Source: Clostridiaceae bacterium (GTDB lineage Bacteria; Bacillota; Clostridia; Lutisporales; Lutisporaceae). From it: a stretch of DNA of 8,877 nt. The notes beneath the pieces were generated by a model. That model was not told the origin of the DNA and did no database searches. It saw only the letters and a list, made by a program, of their open reading frames with translations. The DNA lies in the NCBI GenBank assembly GCA_003527145.1, contig DPSW01000354.1, forward strand, positions 3,431 through 12,307, given 5' to 3'. Of this stretch, positions 1-7,500 are shown piece by piece; the first letter of the stretch is position 1; every line of letters begins with the position of its first letter. A program made the position numbers and the translations under genes.

Positions 1-36
1 TGCTGTTAAAATTGCTGCTATCTTCTTGTACTTCAA
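1..36 (-). CDS. 5' end of a divergent exported protein (partial)
   Basis: Read on the minus strand, position 36 starts a TTG codon followed by an open frame to the window edge, giving MKYKKIAAILTA. A Lys-rich N-terminus running into a hydrophobic stretch is the start of a Sec signal peptide or a membrane anchor. The start is supported by TAGGAGGG (50-43) with a 6-nt spacer. No in-frame ATG or GTG lies between the TTG and the upstream in-frame TAA at 90-88. The gene is transcribed away from the large S-layer-like gene at 457, with about 420 bp between the two start codons. Only 12 residues are visible, so function cannot be assigned. Its position beside two S-layer-type genes suggests another surface or secreted protein, but that is inference. 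Confidence 0.65.
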   Translation of the reverse strand, partial: MKYKKIAAILTA

Positions 37-42
37 AAAAAT

Positions 43-50
43 CCCTCCTA
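43..50 (-). promoter_or_regulatory. Ribosome binding site of the left-edge gene
   Basis: The minus strand reads TAGGAGGG, a near-perfect Shine-Dalgarno sequence, 6 nt before the TTG at 36-34. It decides the start of the partial gene because no ATG is available. A tandem heptamer array begins only 8 bp further upstream (58-94), so the array lies in the leader or promoter region of this gene. Confidence 0.65.
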
Positions 51-57
51 TGTTTTT

Positions 58-94
58 AGTTACGAGTTGCGAGTTGCGAGTTGCGAGTTACGAG
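58..94. repeat. Tandem heptamer array AGTTRCG (5.3 copies)
   Basis: Five contiguous 7-bp units read AGTTACG, AGTTGCG, AGTTGCG, AGTTGCG, AGTTACG, followed by AG. The outer two copies carry A and the three inner ones G at the variable position, so the array is symmetric in its variant order. It is non-coding, lying between the divergent starts at 36 and 457. Copy number in such short arrays can change by slippage. A related but more degenerate heptamer run occurs at 221-251. Confidence 0.85.
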
Positions 95-96
95 AG

Positions 97-171
97 CCAG
101 GGTATTCCTTCTGGGTCCAGGGAACGGGGAACACGGATTAACACGGATCTTTTCACGGATTTACACTGAGG
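97..171. repeat. Intergenic repeat-like element with three CACGGAT motifs
   Basis: This stretch is visibly more GC-rich than its surroundings. CCAGGG occurs twice (97-102 and 117-122), then GGAACGGGGAAC (121-132), then CACGGAT three times (132-138, 142-148, 154-160), followed by TTACACTGAGG. On the other strand the motif reads as spaced ATCCGTG blocks. As far as I recall, spaced ATCCGTG/CACGGAT blocks recur between genes in several bacterial lineages. I therefore read this as a dispersed intergenic repeat and not as part of a gene. Its function is unknown. Confidence 0.5.
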
Positions 172-220
172 AAAATGATATTTCCATCATTCCCAATGAC
201 CCTAAGCTTGCCGCCTTATT

Positions 221-251
221 GCTAGAGGCCAGCGACCAGAAGCTAGCGGCT
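221..251. repeat. Degenerate tandem heptamer run (GCTAGMG-like)
   Basis: The sequence divides into 7-bp units GCTAGAG, GCCAGCG, ACCAGAA, GCTAGCG and a partial GCT. The shared pattern is roughly RCYAGMR. In register GCGAGTT, the heptamer of 58-94 shares the G-C-N-A-G core, so the two arrays may be diverged members of one repeat family. The neighbouring sequence has an (AT)6 run at 255-266 and then a pyrimidine-rich tract to about 302. I see no gene in this interval. Confidence 0.5.
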
Positions 252-347
252 CAAATATATATATATTCTCCCCTTCTCCCCTATTTTCCTTCTTTATTTT
301 CCAAGTCCGACAACTTTTACATTTATATTACGTCTTAACATAAAGAG

Positions 348-376
348 TTGCCCCGAACCTCCTTTACATATATACT
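348..376 (+). promoter_or_regulatory. Candidate sigma-A promoter for the 457 gene
   Basis: A -35-like TTGCCC (348-353; 4 of 6 matches to TTGACA) and a -10-like TATACT (371-376; 5 of 6 matches to TATAAT) are separated by exactly 17 nt. Transcription would start near 383, giving a leader of about 74 nt before the ATG at 457. This is the best-spaced pair upstream of the gene, but it rests on consensus matching only. Confidence 0.45.
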
Positions 377-456
377 AAATGTTAGAAAGATATATAGTTT
401 TTGACGATGTTTCCAGGAGAAAAGTTCTTAAAATCTGACAATGGAGGAGGAAAAAG

Positions 457-3400
457 ATGAAAAAAATCAAATTGACAGCACTACTGATGGCAGTAATACT
501 TATCTCAGGCAGCATATTACCCTCTGCTGTCTTCGCCGACACCATAGGCAAAGAAGCAAAAGCCTGTGAGGCTCTTGGAATCCTGGTAGGCCCCGACGAA
601 ACGCAAGGCGTTACATCATCCTATCTGGCTTCTACTCCTACAAGGCTCCAAGCTCTTATTATATTTCTAAGGATTAAAGGCCTTGACGAGGATGCCTTTA
701 AGTATGACGGTGACAATAACTTTATTGACGCCAAAGACTTGCAATGGGTAGTAGGAAGGAATTATCTTGCCTACGCCAAGGATAACCCTGAATTAGGCTG
801 GGTAGGCGGCACCGACGGCAAGTTTTCGCCCAACAAATTCATTGATGCCAAAGCCTTCTACAAGGTAATGCTTGAAACCTTGGGCTATAAACAGGATTTG
901 GATTTTACCTATGGAGATACTCTTAAATTTGCCGAAACTATAGATCTCATAACAAGCGCATCAAGCATTGAAAAGCAAACAGGCTTTACCGTCAATGATG
1001 TTGCAAAAGCCATTTATGGCACTCTCAACACCAAGCCCAAGGGAGAAACGAAAAAACTCATAACCATAATGACGGAAAAAGGCATAATAGATGAAGCAAA
1101 AGCTGTGGCGGCAGGCTTCAAAATCGACATTACTCCTGTAAAAGTCTTGAGCTTCGACAGAATATCAAATAACAAGCTGGTACTGGAGCTGGAACAGGAA
1201 ATCCCCGTAAGCAAGGATGACATAAGCATAGTATCAGAGACCGGAGACAGGCAGATAACCATAAACGATGCATCGGTAATAGGTAAGAAAGTGTACATAA
1301 CCACTGCTGATGTGGCTCCTTTTACCGCCTATAAACTATCTGTAGACATGGATAAGCCCGTAAACGGAATGGCAATAAAGGGTTACAATATAAAATATGT
1401 AGCTTTGCCAAAGGATACGGAAAAGCCAAAAGCTACAGTGGAAATCATCAGCAACACCGTGATCCGGCTCAGCTTTGACGAAGAAGTACAAATATCCGAT
1501 GCAGAAGATGTAAGCAACTATACGATCAAAAACGATCTATATATATATAACGCAGAGCTCGATCCTGCCGGTAAAGTCGTAACTCTGACCACGGCGCCTC
1601 AAAGAGAAGGCTACAAATATTGGCTCACAGCACAGAATGTGAGAGATATATCCGGCAATACCATGGAGTATCTCGAAAAAACCTTTACAGGCATGCCGAA
1701 GGATATAATAAAGCCCTCTGTATATACTATAAAAACAGACAGCAACAAAAGCATTTTGGTTAAATTCACAGAGCCCGTAAATAGAATAACAGCTGAAAGA
1801 ATAGAAAACTATATAATAGAAGGAAATGCCCTGACCATCGAGGAAGCCGTCCTGGATGAAACAGAAAATGAAGTGACTTTGACAACATCAACTCAAAATC
1901 CAGGCAGCTCATACAAAATTACTATAAGAAACATTGCCGACTTAGCCGATAATGTAATGTATGATATCACCAGGAGCTTCACAGGAGCCTCCAGCGACTC
2001 CTCCAAGCTGACAACCTCTGTAGTAGCATTTTCCGGCAATGAATTGGAAATAACCTTCAATAAGAGATTAGACAAGGCTTCAGCGGAAAATATCGAGAAC
2101 TATATTATTGATAATGACCTTCAGATAACAAAGGCCATATTAGATGGCAGCGGCAAGACGGTAACCCTCATTACAGAAGATCAATCAAACAAAAAATATA
2201 AGCTGGAGATCAGCAATCTACAGGACATAAACGGCAACGCTATAGGCTATTACACCGCCTACTTTATCGGAAAGCCGAGCAATACGACTCCTTTGTCATA
2301 TTCAGTGAAAAGCGGTAAGGGTGCGGTAATCATCACTTTCAATAAAAGAGTGGATAAGGAGACAGCAGAAAATGTCTTCAACTATGAGCTGGACAGCAGC
2401 CTGGGATATGCAGCCAAAGCAACTTTAGACAGCGACGCTACGGGTGCGGTAGTAACCCTGCTGACCAAGACTCAGGAAAACGGTAAAATCTACAGTATAA
2501 CTGTAAAAAACGTAACTGACTATTCGGGAAAAACCATAAGCACCGATGATAAGGTTGCCAAAAAATCTTTCATCGGCTTTGGAAGTTCTGACCTCGGAGG
2601 TTTGAACCTCCATGCCATAAACGCTTATGATGTGTCTACCATTGATATATTCTTCGATAAAGAGCTGGCAGAGGATGAGCTGAAAGATTTGGAAGTAACT
2701 ATACTATCGGAAGACGGAAGGCGATATGCCGTTCCTACGGGCCTGAAATACCAAAAATATTTTTCTGCCGATAAGTCTACAGTAAGGGCTCAATTTAAAA
2801 CAGATTCTTCTACAAAGCCGGAGATATTTGAATCCGGTAAAATTTATGAGGTGAGGGTATCCAATATAAACAGGCTTTATGAGAGCAGCGATGGAAACAT
2901 CAAGGCTTTTTCCGGCACAAACCAAGCCAACGAAGCACCTTATATAACAGATGCATATGCCATGAACAGCACCGCTGTAGAAGTCACATTCTCCAAGCCG
3001 GTAACAGGCATAAGCCCTTCCCAGTTCACCATCAGCGGTGTGAGGATCGCGGATGCATCTGTGAAATATAATGAAATAACTACCTCAGTTACTTTATACC
3101 TGAGCTCCAGTACGCCTTTGAAGGATGACGTCAATTATAAGCTGACACCCAGAAGCGGGATAAAGGATGCTGCAGGCTACAGTTCTATAGTAACCTCGGG
3201 AAATCTCTCATACAAAGAATTTGCCGGTAATTCATCTTCCAATGAAGCACCTGTTGTTCAAAACGTAGTTGCTTTAGACAAATATACTGTTACGGTAGAT
3301 TTTAGTGAACCTATAGTCCTCCCCGGATCTTCCGGTTTCTCAATCAGAAGGACACCCAGCGGCGGTTCCTCAATCGTAGTGTCAGGGACCATTCTCTCTG

Positions 3401-3870
3401 ATGACAAAAAAACTGCTACTATATACCTGAATTCATCCAATGGAGCTTTATCCACAGATTATAGCTATGAATTGTCCCTGAATACCAGCATAAAAGACCT
3501 TCAAGGCCTGGCTATAAGCTCCGATTACCGAAAAGTAGAATTTGAAGGCAGCGATGTAGACCTGTCAGATTTCGGCATAATGGCCTATTCTGTGGGTTCG
3601 GACAATAAAACCATAACCTTTATTACAAATAGACCTATAAAGAATACAAGCATCAGCATGGACTGCTTCGAAATTACCGGGGCCTACTATTCAAAAAGTT
3701 CCTCAGATTCTGTAGAGGTATATGGCAGAATGATAAAAATAAAACTAAGAAATACATTGCGCAGCAATGATACTGTAAGCATAAAGCTTACAAACACAGG
3801 CAGATCGACTATAAAGGATTTGAACAATCAAAACTTGAATATGGATGAAATCGAATTGTCCACCAATTAA
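457..3870 (+). CDS. S-layer-type surface protein, degenerate SLH region plus about nine Ig-like (Big_5) repeats
   Basis: This is an 1137-residue exported protein, expected to be attached to the cell wall and to act structurally. Residues 1-27 are a signal peptide (KK-rich start, hydrophobic core, VFA before Asp28). Residues of about 30-222 form a degenerate SLH-like region with TPTRLQALI, a GTDGKFSPN turn near 115 and ETLGYKQ near 138. About nine Ig-like repeats of the SbsA/Big_5 type start near 228, 320, 414, 512, 607, 709, 825, 928 and 1032. They recur as F-x-[EK]-x-[VL] strands (FTEPV, FNKRV, FSKPV, FSEPI), an E-N-x-x-N-Y segment and a closing N-[VLI]-x-D-x-x-G strand. Only two cysteines are visible (37 and 1070) and no catalytic motif. 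The ATG follows GGAGGAGG (443-450) by 6 nt. It has the same plan as the protein at 4568, so it is probably a paralogue, perhaps a minor or alternative S-layer subunit. Confidence 0.85.
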   Translation: MKKIKLTALLMAVILISGSILPSAVFADTIGKEAKACEALGILVGPDETQGVTSSYLASTPTRLQALIIFLRIKGLDEDAFKYDGDNNFIDAKDLQWVVGRNYLAYAKDNPELGWVGGTDGKFSPNKFIDAKAFYKVMLETLGYKQDLDFTYGDTLKFAETIDLITSASSIEKQTGFTVNDVAKAIYGTLNTKPKGETKKLITIMTEKGIIDEAKAVAAGFKIDITPVKVLSFDRISNNKLVLELEQEIPVSKDDISIVSETGDRQITINDASVIGKKVYITTADVAPFTAYKLSVDMDKPVNGMAIKGYNIKYVALPKDTEKPKATVEIISNTVIRLSFDEEVQISDAEDVSNYTIKNDLYIYNAELDPAGKVVTLTTAPQREGYKYWLTAQNVRDISGNTMEYLEKTFTGMPKDIIKPSVYTIKTDSNKSILVKFTEPVNRITAERIENYIIEGNALTIEEAVLDETENEVTLTTSTQNPGSSYKITIRNIADLADNVMYDITRSFTGASSDSSKLTTSVVAFSGNELEITFNKRLDKASAENIENYIIDNDLQITKAILDGSGKTVTLITEDQSNKKYKLEISNLQDINGNAIGYYTAYFIGKPSNTTPLSYSVKSGKGAVIITFNKRVDKETAENVFNYELDSSLGYAAKATLDSDATGAVVTLLTKTQENGKIYSITVKNVTDYSGKTISTDDKVAKKSFIGFGSSDLGGLNLHAINAYDVSTIDIFFDKELAEDELKDLEVTILSEDGRRYAVPTGLKYQKYFSADKSTVRAQFKTDSSTKPEIFESGKIYEVRVSNINRLYESSDGNIKAFSGTNQANEAPYITDAYAMNSTAVEVTFSKPVTGISPSQFTISGVRIADASVKYNEITTSVTLYLSSSTPLKDDVNYKLTPRSGIKDAAGYSSIVTSGNLSYKEFAGNSSSNEAPVVQNVVALDKYTVTVDFSEPIVLPGSSGFSIRRTPSGGSSIVVSGTILSDDKKTATIYLNSSNGALSTDYSYELSLNTSIKDLQGLAISSDYRKVEFEGSDVDLSDFGIMAYSVGSDNKTITFITNRPIKNTSISMDCFEITGAYYSKSSSDSVEVYGRMIKIKLRNTLRSNDTVSIKLTNTGRSTIKDLNNQNLNMDEIELSTN

Positions 3871-3901
3871 AGAAAGCGCGGTCCCCCGCGCTTTCTTTAA
3901 T
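3866..3901. terminator. Bidirectional hairpin terminator starting at the stop codon
   Basis: A perfect 16-bp inverted repeat (3866-3881 with 3886-3901) closes a TCCC loop. The stem has a CGCGG core flanked by A-rich and T-rich arms. The stop codon of the 457 gene (TAA, 3868-3870) lies inside the left arm, and the convergent small gene ends only 16 bp beyond the right arm, so the hairpin can serve both strands. The T tract is interrupted (CTTTCTTTAAT), so strength is uncertain. Confidence 0.8.
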
Positions 3902-3916
3902 ATTATGTACTTTGTC

Positions 3917-4207
3917 TTATTTAGCTGCTCTTTTCACTGCAAGCTGGACTATATTTAATTCGCCTTTAAGCTCATTCATAATTTCCTTATGCTGTTCTTT
4001 ATTTATCTGAGCATGGGCTTCAATGGCCTCAAAAGCTTCTGATACTTTATCATCGATGCCTTCAAGCCTAAAATCTATTTTATCCAATCTTCTTTCTGTG
4101 CTTTTCTTAAAATCTGTCATCTCAGCCTTAAAATCTGTCATCTCAGCCTTAAAATCTTTGAATTCATTATAAAAGTCTTGAAAAAGCTTCAATAGTTTTT
4201 CTTCCAT
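3917..4207 (-). CDS. Small coiled-coil protein of unknown function
   Basis: The product is a 96-residue, highly charged protein without signal peptide, membrane segment or cysteine. Start choice: the ATG at 4207-4205 is preceded by GAGGTGA with a 5-nt spacer. The upstream in-frame GTG (4216-4214) lies inside that Shine-Dalgarno sequence, so it is unlikely to be the start. Hydrophobic residues (L, F, M, I) recur at heptad spacing over most of the length, including two identical DFKAEMT units followed by DFKKSTE near residues 18-38, then RLDKIDFRLEGIDDKV. This predicts a long alpha-helical coiled coil, probably an oligomer in the cytoplasm. It lies convergent to the first S-layer-type gene and divergent from the second, sharing terminator 3866-3901 and the intergenic region 4208-4567. 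Small coiled-coil hypothetical proteins of this kind are common in Clostridia. A regulatory or structural role linked to the S-layer genes would be speculation. Confidence 0.75.
   Translation of the reverse strand: MEEKLLKLFQDFYNEFKDFKAEMTDFKAEMTDFKKSTERRLDKIDFRLEGIDDKVSEAFEAIEAHAQINKEQHKEIMNELKGELNIVQLAVKRAAK
4107..4157. repeat. Perfect 21-bp tandem repeat inside the coiled-coil gene (2.4 copies)
   Basis: Two identical 21-bp units (4107-4127 and 4128-4148) are followed by 9 more matching bases (4149-4157), with no mismatch across 51 bp. The unit length is exactly seven codons, encoding DFKAEMT twice and the start of a third unit (DFK). Gain or loss of a copy would therefore add or remove one coiled-coil heptad without shifting the frame. 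The perfect DNA identity points to recent expansion. Confidence 0.9.
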
Positions 4208-4227
4208 GAAACTCACCTCTCAACCAC

Positions 4228-4256
4228 ATATTAACAAAATATCATAGATAATTCAA
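4228..4256 (-). promoter_or_regulatory. Candidate promoter of the coiled-coil gene
   Basis: On the minus strand TTGAAT (4256-4251) and TAATAT (4233-4228) lie 17 nt apart, each matching 4 of 6 consensus positions. This would give a very short leader before the ATG at 4207. TATGAT (4246-4241) is an alternative -10 with a poorer -35. Only the existence of some promoter here is likely, because no gene lies upstream on this strand that could supply a transcript. Confidence 0.3.
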
Positions 4257-4386
4257 TAAAAGACTTAAGAATATATCTTTTCCTTCTTCTTTTCACTTTA
4301 TTTTTTAAGAAATATTTTATCTAAAGATCATTTTACCATTGATTCTAAAAAACCGTCTTCACAGCTTGGCATGTCTAAATTCGCAG

Positions 4387-4415
4387 TTTAAGTTTACATA
4401 AAACATTTACATAAT
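4387..4415 (+). promoter_or_regulatory. Candidate distal promoter of the 4568 S-layer gene
   Basis: TTTAAG (4387-4392) and CATAAT (4410-4415; 5 of 6) lie 17 nt apart. Transcription would begin near 4422, leaving a leader of roughly 145 nt. The -10 falls inside the palindrome at 4401-4419, a typical place for a repressor site. The -35 is weak. A second reading uses TTTACA (4406-4411) with ACTAAT (4430-4435), 18 nt apart. Confidence 0.3.
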
Positions 4416-4419
4416 GTTT
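4401..4419. promoter_or_regulatory. Operator-like 19-bp palindrome
   Basis: AAACATTTACATAATGTTT is a perfect inverted repeat with 7-bp arms (AAACATT and AATGTTT) around a 5-nt centre. It is short, AT-rich and not followed by a T tract, so it fits a binding site for a dimeric regulator better than a terminator. It overlaps the candidate distal -10 of the S-layer gene. I do not recognise the regulator family. Confidence 0.45.
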
Positions 4420-4441
4420 CCTTCATTTCACTAATAGCCCA

Positions 4442-4478
4442 TTACAAGCTTGTTACAATCTATTACAGTTCAATTACA
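4442..4478 (+). promoter_or_regulatory. Four TTACA direct repeats spaced 11, 10 and 11 bp
   Basis: TTACA occurs at 4442-4446, 4453-4457, 4463-4467 and 4474-4478, so all four copies sit on nearly the same face of the helix. Three of the four are preceded by A (ATTACA). Two further TTTACA copies lie upstream at 4393 and 4406 but out of phase. Tandem direct repeats with an 11-bp period are the known site architecture of OmpR/PhoB-family response regulators, for example the TT-x-A-C-A boxes of Bacillus PhoP. The array ends about 90 bp before the S-layer start codon, where an activator site would be expected. The assignment to that family is inference. Confidence 0.45.
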
Positions 4479-4500
4479 CAGGAAGGAATTCAGCTTCGCG

Positions 4501-4528
4501 TGTAGAATTATGTTAACTGTCGTATAAG
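4501..4528 (+). promoter_or_regulatory. Candidate proximal promoter of the 4568 S-layer gene
   Basis: TATAAG (4523-4528) matches the -10 consensus at 5 of 6 positions. The best upstream hexamer is TGTAGA (4501-4506; 3 of 6) with a 16-nt spacer. Transcription would start near 4535, leaving a leader of about 33 nt. TAGAAT (4503-4508) is another possible -10; it would put the last TTACA repeat at the -35 region. A poor -35 beside an ordered repeat array suggests an activated promoter, but the evidence is modest. Confidence 0.3.
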
Positions 4529-4549
4529 ACAAAACAATTTTCTAAACAC

Positions 4550-4556
4550 GAGGAGG
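4550..4556 (+). promoter_or_regulatory. Ribosome binding site with unusually long spacer
   Basis: GAGGAGG is an excellent Shine-Dalgarno core, but 11 nt (A-rich) separate it from the ATG at 4568, against 6 nt for the 457 gene. No alternative ATG, GTG or TTG lies nearer. The signal peptide that follows the ATG makes the start secure. Confidence 0.75.
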
Positions 4557-4567
4557 AAAAATACAAC

Positions 4568-7500
4568 ATGAGCAAAAAAATCATCGCGCTTGTCCTTGCA
4601 TTTGCTATGATGTTTTCTACTATCACAGTAGCATTTGCAGAAGAAGCAATAAGCTCCGAAGCTAAAGCACTTGCCACAGTTGGCATGCTCGAAGGCGACG
4701 GCAACGGCGTGACTCCTGAATACACAGCCAAAGTAATGGACAGGTTCACAGCCGCAATATCACTTTTAAAATTAAAGGGACTTTATGCAGATGCATTAGC
4801 ATTCAAAGGTGAAGCTAATTTCGCAGATGCACAAGATCTCAAATGGGAAGAAGGCAAGAACGTCCTTTCTTACCTCAAAGCTAATCCTGGATTAGGCTTT
4901 GCAGGCGACCCAACAACAGGCAAATTTATGCCTTTTGTAAACATCGATGAGAAATCCTATGTGAAGGTACTGCTTGAAACATTAGGATACAAGCAAACTA
5001 CAGCCGAAGTAACCGGTGACTTTGCTTGGGAAGAAACTATTTCTTTCGCAGGAACAATCGGCTTAAAAGCAACAAATGCAAATCCTTTCACAATTGACGC
5101 TCTTGCAAAACTGACAGTATCAGCTTTGAAGGCTCAAATGAAGGATGGCAAAATCCTTATCAATGTTCTAGTTGAATCAGGTAAGGTTGACAAAGAAAAA
5201 GCTATAGCAGCAGGTCTTTATGAAGAATTAACAGCAAAGGTTGAATCCGTAAAAGCTATAGGAAACACAACAGTTGAAGTTACATTTGACGGCGAAGTCA
5301 GCGCATCCTACGCAGAAAACAAAGCTAACTACAAAATAGCAGGCTTAGAAGTTAAGTCAGCAACATTAGTGGCAAAAGATGCAGTAAGACTTGAAACAGC
5401 AGCTATGACAGCAGGTAAAGTATATACTTTAGAAATAGGCGAAGAAAAGGTTAGCTTTGCAGGCTTGGCAAAGGTAACAGGAACTCCTGCTTTAACTAAA
5501 GTAGAAGGCACAGATACAGAGAAAGTAGAATTAACCTTTGACAAAGTTCTTGACTTTGCATCAGCAACAAACGTTGAAAACTATGAAATCGCCAATGTTA
5601 AAGTTGTTAAGGCAGAGCTTGATGTTGACAAGGTGACTCTTACTACTGAAGGCCTTACAGCTAACAAAACCCATACTATAAAAGTAAAGAACATAGCATC
5701 AGTTGATGGTGCAGTATTAAAATCAGCCAGCAAATCCTTCTTTGCCAGAGTTGATAAAGTAGCACCAAAGCTTGAAGGAGTTTCTACAAAAACATTTACC
5801 AGATTAACTGCTACATTCAGCGAATTATTGACTAAAGAATCAGCTGTAGATTTAGCTAACTACACAATCAAAGCCGGTAAAGATGCTGAATTAGAAATCC
5901 TTTCCATAAAGGATATAACTGAGAGTGACGCAACTAAGACTACAGTTGAAATCACAACAGCACCTCAGAAGACAAGCGTAAGATATGAACTGGTTGTCAG
6001 CAATGTAGTTGACAGAGCAGTAGTTGCCAACGTAATGGTTAAAGAAGGCAAAGTGACCTTCACAGGCAAAGGCGAAGACAAAACTGCTCCAACATTTACA
6101 AGCTTTGACTATGTTTCAAAGAACATCGTAAAAGTTAGCTTTACAGAGCAAGGCAATACCAGACTTGACGAAGAATCCGCGTTGGATGTTAACAACTATT
6201 CATTCAACAATGATGTTGAAGTTGTAAAGGTAGAAAAGATACCTGGTGAAAAAGAAGACTTTAGAACTGTTTTAGTTACAGTTTCCGATCTTGATGCCAA
6301 AACTTACAAATTAACAGTATCAGGCGTTAAAGACGAATATGGCAATGAAATGAAGACAACAGAAAAAGCAAAAACATTCAGTCCTAAAAATGTAGTTGCA
6401 GCTCAGGTTTCAAAAGTATGGGCTAGCGACAAAAATGTAGTTAAAGTATTATTCACAAAAGATATCAACAAAGCTGTAGCTGAAGACATAACTAAGTACA
6501 GCGTAGATGGCAACATGGGAGCACCTGTTAAGGCTGAATACTCCATCAGCGCAAAGACATTGACTTTGACAATGGGTTCCAACTTAACAGCAGGCAAATC
6601 ATATAAGCTCACTATAACAGGCTTGGTAGACTTAGCCGGATATGCCGTAAATGCTAAACCGACATTTGTTGGAGTATCCACAGCTAATGATATCGAAGCT
6701 CCTACAGTAGAAAGCATAGAAGCTCTTAACAACAAGGTTGTTAAAGTAATATTCAGCGAACCTATGCAAGTTCCGGCTAATATAGCTGACTTAAAGCTTA
6801 CTGTAGAAACAGGCAAAACAATGACTGCAAAAGTTGCATATGAAGACAATACAACCTTTGAATTCTCCTTTGATGATTCAAAAGTATTGGAAGACAAAGA
6901 ATATAAAGACACATTAGCTTTCGTTGGAACTTATAAAGACGTTGCAGGAAACGTTCTGGACGTTACCAGTGAAGACAGCGTTCTTGAGTTCTACGGTGAC
7001 AGCTACGCTCCTGAGAAGATAACTCTTGACGGAAGCGATCAGACTTCAGTAAAATCCTTCAAGCTGATATTCAGCGACAGAGTGGATAAAAACACTGTAA
7101 ATGCAGCAGGATTAACAGCCAGCTATGCTCAAGCAGACAGCAAAGACGTTAAAAACGAAGTAGTTCTTTCAAGCACATCCAAGCTTAAACTTGGCAAGAC
7201 ATATATAGTAGATTTGTCAGCAGTAAAGAGCATCCATGGTATAGGCGTTGAATATGGTGATGAAAAGAACCTTGAATTGGTGGCAGATCTTGAAGATGAA
7301 GAAGCACCATATATCGAAAAGGTTGAAGCAACTTATAGAAATGAAGTTAAAGTAACTTACAATGAAGATTTGAACTACGGCGGAAAATACACCATAACTT
7401 ACTATGACAACAATGGAAAAGAACAAACTATAGGCACTGGCCTTACAGCAGCTCCCGTAGATAATGTTGTTACACTTGCTTTGTCTAAGAATCTCGAAGC

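Noticed and set aside
81..338. Plus-strand open frame of 85 codons
   Set aside because: It starts with a TTG inside the heptamer repeat, has no Shine-Dalgarno, and runs through the CACGGAT repeats, an (AT)6 run and a pyrimidine tract. The product is low-complexity and unlike any protein I recognise.
4214..4216. GTG as the start of the coiled-coil gene
   Set aside because: The GTG is part of the GAGGTGA Shine-Dalgarno that serves the ATG at 4207, so the ATG is the better start.
4487..4509. AATTC/GAATT inverted repeat in the S-layer leader
   Set aside because: Only 5 bp pair around a 13-nt loop with little inner pairing, which is too weak to call a regulatory hairpin.
4217..4567. Riboswitch or small RNA in the long intergenic region
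   Set aside because: I found no conserved riboswitch core, no strong nested stems and no terminator hairpin within it. The ordered signals look like protein-binding DNA sites.
6403..6912. 169-codon minus-strand open frame inside the second S-layer gene
   Set aside because: It is antisense to a well-supported gene with clear Ig-like repeats. Its Ser/Leu/Val-rich product is what the complement of a Lys/Ala/Thr-rich repeat gene yields, and no ribosome binding site supports it.
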